From JAISGQ01 sp045604155 (GTDB lineage Bacteria > Bacillota > Clostridia > Oscillospirales > Acutalibacteraceae): DNA of 18,505 nt. How positions within the stretch are numbered: position 1 is the first letter of the stretch; each line of letters opens with the position of its first letter. The position numbers and the translations under genes were made by a program. The stretch is taken from assembly GCA_045604155.1 (NCBI GenBank), contig JAZUNN010000039.1, positions 1 to 18,505 of the forward strand, written 5' to 3'. The notes under the pieces were generated by a model. That model made no database searches. It was not told the DNA's origin and was given only the letters and a program-made list of their open reading frames with translations. Below, piece by piece: positions 14,782 through 18,505 of this stretch.

Positions 14782-15371
14782 GAAGCGCTGTTGAGGCGAT
14801 ACTTTTCGCCTGCGGTGAACCTGTTGCTGTTGACAGACTTGCAGAGGTACTCGAAACAGATGAACCTACAATTCATTATGTTTGCAGAGAGCTTGGAGAA
14901 TCTCTCAGTGACAACGAAAGAGGTATTACTCTTGTTAAGGTTGATGATAAGTATCAGCTCTGTACTGTTGAGAAGTTTGCGCCTCAGATAAGGGCAATGC
15001 TCGATATAAGAAGAAACACACCTCTTTCGGCTGCGGCAATGGAAACTCTTGCTGTTGTTGCATATAACGAGCCTGTTACAAAGAACTTTATTGAACGGGT
15101 AAGAGGTGTTGATTGTTCGGGTGTTGTGTCGAGCCTTGTTATCAAAGGTCTTATTGAGGAATGCGGTCGACTTGAGGTGCCCGGCAGACCGATGCTTTAC
15201 AAGACTACACTTCAGTTTTTGCGTTGTTTTGGACTTGAATCTCTTGAAAATCTTCCTTCACTTCCCGGGGATACTCCGTCGGGTGAGATTGAAGGTCAGA
15301 TGAGCATTGAGGAAGTAATTCAGCGGCAGCGTGAAAAGGAAGAAACGGAAGAATCTGAAGATGAGGAATAA
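14763..15371 (+). CDS. scpB: Segregation and condensation protein B
   Basis: A 202-residue ScpB with two winged-helix domains. The first starts at SAVEAILFACGEPV. The second contains TPLSAAAMETLAVVAYNEPVT and the conserved RGVDCSGVVSSLVIKGLIEE stretch, then GRPMLYKTTLQFL. The tail is acidic (Glu-rich, residues 189-202). ScpB dimers hold the ScpA kleisin and regulate Smc ATPase. The start is TTG at 14763: the family usually begins MELKE, which matches the translated MEIKE, and GGCGGTGG (14748-14755) is suitably placed inside the scpA end. The overlap with scpA implies translational coupling. Confidence 0.96.
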   Translation: MEIKELRSAVEAILFACGEPVAVDRLAEVLETDEPTIHYVCRELGESLSDNERGITLVKVDDKYQLCTVEKFAPQIRAMLDIRRNTPLSAAAMETLAVVAYNEPVTKNFIERVRGVDCSGVVSSLVIKGLIEECGRLEVPGRPMLYKTTLQFLRCFGLESLENLPSLPGDTPSGEIEGQMSIEEVIQRQREKEETEESEDEE

Positions 15372-15381
15372 GGAGGTTTGA

Positions 15382-16107
15382 ATGATGGCGGTGTTTTTGC
15401 TGATTTTAAAAATAATCGGCATTGCGCTGTTGTCGATTATCGGACTGATAATTATTATCCTTTGCATACCTGCATTTGCTTACATAAAATTTGATAACGA
15501 ACTTTCTGCAGATATCAGATTCCTTTTTATCAGATTTAAGGTTTATCCGTCTGACAAAGAAGAACCCGGGCTTATTGAAAGACTTGTCCTCAAATTCTGG
15601 AGATATCTTATCGGAATATCTTACGGGCAGGAATCAAATGCACAGACATATGCAGATATTTCTGATGAAGCGGGATTCAAAGCATTATTCGATGACAGAG
15701 GTGCAGCAGGAGCAATAAGCTTTCTGTGGCAGGTGCTTTTGATTGTATTCGGTCGCTTTGTCAAAGTCCTCAGAGGAGTTCATGTTTCAAAATTTGACCT
15801 GAAACTTGATGTTGCAGGAGATGATGCAGCTGAAGCTGCGCTTAGATACGGGAAACTCTGCGGAATAGTTTATCCGCTGCTTTCACTTATATTTCAGAAT
15901 ATTAAATCCTATAAACATACAATTGACATGAAACCTGATTTTAACAATAAGCTTGAATATGATCAGGTTGATCTGAATGTTACACTTCGTATAAGTCCAA
16001 TAATTATAATAGGTCATGTAATTGCTTTGCTTTTCGATCTGATAGTATCGGAAACAAAGCGTCAGGTTGCAGAAAAACTTGCTGCAGCGGAAATGAAAAC
16101 AAATTAA
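15382..16107 (+). CDS. DUF2953 membrane protein (YtfI-like)
   Basis: A 241-residue protein with an N-terminal membrane helix (about residues 4-34), then FDNELSADIRFLFIRFKVYP, a pattern typical of DUF2953. It has a mostly soluble middle and a second hydrophobic stretch near the C-terminus (ISPIIIIGHVIALLFDLIV). In Bacillus the same domain (YtfI) is encoded directly upstream of YtfJ, as here. That neighbour relation supports the call and suggests a shared role in sporulating cells, although the biochemical function is unknown. GGAGGT is at 15372-15377; ATG codons at 15382 and 15385 are both usable (spacing 5 or 8). Confidence 0.85.
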   Translation: MMAVFLLILKIIGIALLSIIGLIIIILCIPAFAYIKFDNELSADIRFLFIRFKVYPSDKEEPGLIERLVLKFWRYLIGISYGQESNAQTYADISDEAGFKALFDDRGAAGAISFLWQVLLIVFGRFVKVLRGVHVSKFDLKLDVAGDDAAEAALRYGKLCGIVYPLLSLIFQNIKSYKHTIDMKPDFNNKLEYDQVDLNVTLRISPIIIIGHVIALLFDLIVSETKRQVAEKLAAAEMKTN

Positions 16108-16121
16108 GGCGGTGCTTTTAA

Positions 16122-16520
16122 ATGGCAGAACATCCTATCAATGGTCTTATGGATACAACTCTTGAAAAAATAAAGCAGATGGTGGATGTTTCCACTGTTG
16201 TGGGAAATCCTATTGTCAGTGAAGGACATTCCATTATCCCCATTTCAAAGGTTACCTATGGGTTTGCTTCAGGTGGCTCGGATTTTCCAAGTAAGAATCA
16301 GAAAGATCTTTTCGGCGGTGGTTCTGCAGCCGGCGTTACAGTAACACCACTTGCATTTATTGTAATTACTGCAAGCGGATCCGTAAAAATGCTTCCCATC
16401 AATTCAAAGCCTGATGCAGCAGACAAAGCTGTTGCAATGATTCCTGATATAGTTGATAAAATTTCAGACATTATTGCATCAAAAAAATCAAAGAACGAAG
16501 ATGTTCTTGCCAATGATTAA
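16122..16520 (+). CDS. GerW / YtfJ-family sporulation protein
   Basis: A 132-residue protein with the family's N-terminus (MAEHPINGLMDTTLEKIKQM), the VSEGHSIIPISKVTYGFASGG block, and the Gly-rich GGGSAAGVTVTPLAFIVI core. In Bacillus subtilis YtfJ/GerW is made in the forespore and affects L-alanine germination. Homologs are widespread in Clostridia. The charged C-terminus is variable. It follows DUF2953 by 14 bases with the ribosome binding site AAGGCGGTG, and precedes the carboxypeptidase. It suggests a spore-forming host or one of recent spore-forming ancestry. Confidence 0.93.
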   Translation: MAEHPINGLMDTTLEKIKQMVDVSTVVGNPIVSEGHSIIPISKVTYGFASGGSDFPSKNQKDLFGGGSAAGVTVTPLAFIVITASGSVKMLPINSKPDAADKAVAMIPDIVDKISDIIASKKSKNEDVLAND

Positions 16521-16588
16521 TTTTGCATAATCTGTAAATAATAACAAAGCGCTCCGGAATATTTCGGAAAAACGTTTTGGAGGAATAT

Positions 16589-17785
16589 ATGAACAGAGTT
16601 TCCAGATTTATCAGTGCAATACTTGCCGTTGTACTGATTTCATCAGTGTTTGCTGTCAGCGTTTCTGCAAGCAGTGAGCAGGTTTATGTCTTTAATTCAT
16701 TTCTGAACACACCTGCTGATGCACCTGAGATATCATCCCAGTCTGCCTGCGTAATTGATGTAAACACCGGTGAGGTTATTTATGCCAAAAATGAACATGC
16801 TCAGCGTCCTATAGCCAGTACCACAAAGATCATGACTGCATTGCTTGCGCTTGAAAGCGGCAATGTTGGTGATGATGTTACAATAACCAGGGACATGATC
16901 GGAGCAACGGGTACACTGCTTGGACTTGAAGAGGGATGGCAGATAACTCTTTACGACCTTGTAGTCGGTGCGTTGGTTATTTCCGGTAATGATGCTGCTG
17001 ATGCTATTGCAGTTACAGTCGGAGGAACAAAGTCAAACTTTGTTTCCATGATGAATGAACGTGCAGCAGAAATTGGTATGCTGAATACCCATTTTGATAC
17101 ACCTTCGGGTCTTGACGAGTTTTCCGACGGTGCACATTATTCAACTGCTTATGACATGGCTTTGCTCGGTGCAGAGGCATCAAAAAATGAAGATCTTATT
17201 TCAATAACTTCCGCAGTTGAATCCATAATCTATCTTGGGAATCCAAAAACCAAAAGATATATTTACACCCACAATTTTCTTGTATCCACTCAGAAATATG
17301 AGGGCTGCGACGGATTGAAAACCGGTTACACTGACAGAGCGGGATATTGCCTTATCACTCACGTTGAAAGAGACGGAGTTAATCTTGTCTGTGCAACACT
17401 TAACGGTCCGGACAGATTCAACGATCACAGAAAACTTTATGATTATGCTCTTTCGCTTTATACAACCTATCATGTCAATGATTCGTATTCACGTCAGGTT
17501 TCTTATGTGGTAGGCGGAGCACAGGATACTGTGAATCTTCATTCTGAAGTTGCTGATTTTCCTGTAAGAAGTGAATATTCGGATGAAATAGAGGTAGTTG
17601 TCAATACAGACAAGTTCCTTTATGCTCCTATCGGCGAAGGTGAATTGCTTGGTTCTGTTCAGTATGTATACAAAAACAATGTAATTGCTGAATTTCCGTA
17701 TGTATCCGAAAATGGAGTTGATGCGGTGGATGAGCCATGGCTCACAGCATATATTGATGCAATTAAAAATAAAAACGGAGGGTAA
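16589..17785 (+). CDS. D-alanyl-D-alanine carboxypeptidase (DacF/PBP5-type, S11 family)
   Basis: A 398-residue exported penicillin-binding protein that removes the terminal D-Ala from peptidoglycan stem peptides and so limits cross-linking. It has an N-terminal signal peptide with a probable cut after residue 27 (SVSA / SSE). The three S11 motifs are complete: SxxK as STTK (Ser77, Lys80), SxN as SGN (132-134) and KTG (244-246). The C-terminal domain (about residues 290-390) matches the PBP5_C type. No C-terminal amphipathic anchor is obvious. GGAGG (16579-16583) is 5 bases before the ATG. A TTG at 16577 would overlap this site and is rejected. Next to gerW and the ScpAB genes, a DacF-like role in spore cortex is plausible but not proven. 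Confidence 0.94.
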   Translation: MNRVSRFISAILAVVLISSVFAVSVSASSEQVYVFNSFLNTPADAPEISSQSACVIDVNTGEVIYAKNEHAQRPIASTTKIMTALLALESGNVGDDVTITRDMIGATGTLLGLEEGWQITLYDLVVGALVISGNDAADAIAVTVGGTKSNFVSMMNERAAEIGMLNTHFDTPSGLDEFSDGAHYSTAYDMALLGAEASKNEDLISITSAVESIIYLGNPKTKRYIYTHNFLVSTQKYEGCDGLKTGYTDRAGYCLITHVERDGVNLVCATLNGPDRFNDHRKLYDYALSLYTTYHVNDSYSRQVSYVVGGAQDTVNLHSEVADFPVRSEYSDEIEVVVNTDKFLYAPIGEGELLGSVQYVYKNNVIAEFPYVSENGVDAVDEPWLTAYIDAIKNKNGG

Positions 17786-17806
17786 CATTTTTGCTGCCTT
17801 CCGTTT
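17773..17806 (+). other. Stem-loop overlapping the carboxypeptidase stop codon
   Basis: AAACGGAGGG (17773-17782) can pair with CCTTCCGTTT (17797-17806), with one G-U pair and a 14-base loop. The stop codon (17783-17785) is the start of the loop. No T-run follows, so it is probably not a full terminator. Confidence 0.45.
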
Positions 17807-17829
17807 ATCTGTGAAAAGGACGGTATGAA

Positions 17830-18505
17830 ATGGAAGTAAGACTTCAGAAATTTATAGCCGATTGCGGTGTGATGTCCCGTCGCAAGGCTGAAGAAATGAT
17901 AAAACTCGGACGAGTCAAGGTCAACGGAAAAGTTGCATCCGTTGGTGATAAGATAGACCCAAACAGAGACAAGGTTACAGTTGGCAGCAAAAAGGTAATT
18001 GCGGCTGAAGCTCGCAAAAATTACTATTATATGCTGAACAAACCCCGTGGATATATTACAACCATGAGTGATGAGCAGGGCAGAAAGTGCGTCGCAGAGC
18101 TTGTGCGTGATATTGAAGCCCGTGTTTTTCCTGTAGGAAGACTTGACCGTGACAGTGAAGGACTGCTTATCATGACAAATGACGGTGAATTTGCAAATTA
18201 CATAAGCCACCCCAGAAGTCATGTATCAAAAACATATCGTGTAACTGTAAGAGGCAGGGTAGAGGACGAAACTATAACAAAGCTGCAGACAGGCATAATG
18301 CTTGACGGACAGAAGACACTTCCCTGCGATATCATGATTATTTCCAGAGCTCCCGAGAGAAGTGTACTTCAGATTACACTTTACGAGGGCAGAAACCGTC
18401 AGATAAGAAGAATGTGCGAGGATTGTTCGCTGGAAGTTATGAGACTTAAGAGAACAATGATTGGAAAAGTCAAGATGGGTATGCTCAAGCTCGGCGACTG
18501 GAGAG
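17830..18505 (+). CDS. rluB: 23S rRNA pseudouridine synthase, RluB/RsuA family (3' end outside window)
   Basis: The frame is open from the ATG at 17830 to the window end (225 codons), so the gene is partial at its 3' end. The protein has an N-terminal S4 RNA-binding domain (RLQKFIADCGVMSRRKAEEM, then GRVKVNG). Then follows the RsuA/RluB/E/F catalytic domain with LNKPRGYITT and the active-site PVGRLDRDSEGLLIMTNDG, where Asp106 is the catalytic residue. The family motif GRNRQIRRM is also present. RluB makes pseudouridine at position 2605 of 23S rRNA in E. coli; the same target is likely but not shown. AAGGA (17816-17820) lies 9 bases before the start. An out-of-frame ATG at 17825 leads to a stop after a few codons. 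The position downstream of scpB is the usual Firmicute arrangement. Confidence 0.94.
   Translation, partial: MEVRLQKFIADCGVMSRRKAEEMIKLGRVKVNGKVASVGDKIDPNRDKVTVGSKKVIAAEARKNYYYMLNKPRGYITTMSDEQGRKCVAELVRDIEARVFPVGRLDRDSEGLLIMTNDGEFANYISHPRSHVSKTYRVTVRGRVEDETITKLQTGIMLDGQKTLPCDIMIISRAPERSVLQITLYEGRNRQIRRMCEDCSLEVMRLKRTMIGKVKMGMLKLGDWR

Noticed and set aside
16521..16588. Sporulation sigma-factor promoter before the carboxypeptidase gene
   Set aside because: GCATAATC and TGTAAATAAT were considered, but no properly spaced -35/-10 pair for sigma-F or sigma-G could be supported.

Overview
The window reads as ordinary chromosomal DNA of a low-to-moderate GC Firmicute, most likely a gut Clostridium-class organism close to Ruminococcaceae/Oscillospiraceae. 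This is inferred from gene content (GerW-type sporulation protein, ScpAB, DacF-like carboxypeptidase, BMP-type nucleoside importer), from strong GGAGG ribosome binding sites and from AT-rich sigma-A-like promoters. I see no phage, insertion sequence, CRISPR array, tRNA or rRNA, and no gene-free stretch longer than about 300 bases.

Left part (1-3179, + strand): the 3' end of a ribosomal protein S1 gene closed by a strong terminator; a stand-alone relative of the 2-oxoacid dehydrogenase E2 acyltransferase fold that lacks the usual catalytic histidine; and a monoacylglycerol-lipase-like alpha/beta hydrolase. The last two genes each have a clear promoter.

Purine region (3255-9034, + strand): xanthine phosphoribosyltransferase (xpt), then a complete ABC importer of the BMP/nucleoside type (lipoprotein, double-domain ATPase and two LivHM-type permeases). 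Together they suggest uptake and salvage of purine nucleosides or bases. The lipoprotein gene has the codon use of a highly expressed gene. It is separated from the ATPase by two stem-loops that probably set a high lipoprotein to ATPase ratio. No purine riboswitch is visible before xpt.

Middle (9051-13187): a zinc-ribbon membrane protein with a Gln/Pro-rich tandem repeat has its own promoter and terminator. It converges on a gltX-glnS operon (glutamyl- and glutaminyl-tRNA synthetases) on the - strand. Between them lie two strong hairpins.

Right part (13221-18505, + strand): a long, tightly packed set that is probably one operon: M50 site-2-type metalloprotease, scpA, scpB, a DUF2953 membrane protein, a GerW/YtfJ sporulation protein, a D-alanyl-D-alanine carboxypeptidase, and a 23S rRNA pseudouridine synthase of the RluB type that runs off the end of the window. 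It combines chromosome condensation, spore or cell-wall functions and ribosome maturation, as in other Firmicutes.

I did not find a convincing new system. The more interesting points are the E2-like protein with altered active-site residues, the paired hairpins with complementary loops inside the transporter operon, the asymmetric transporter ATPase, and the 24-base repeat with a 48-base higher-order period.
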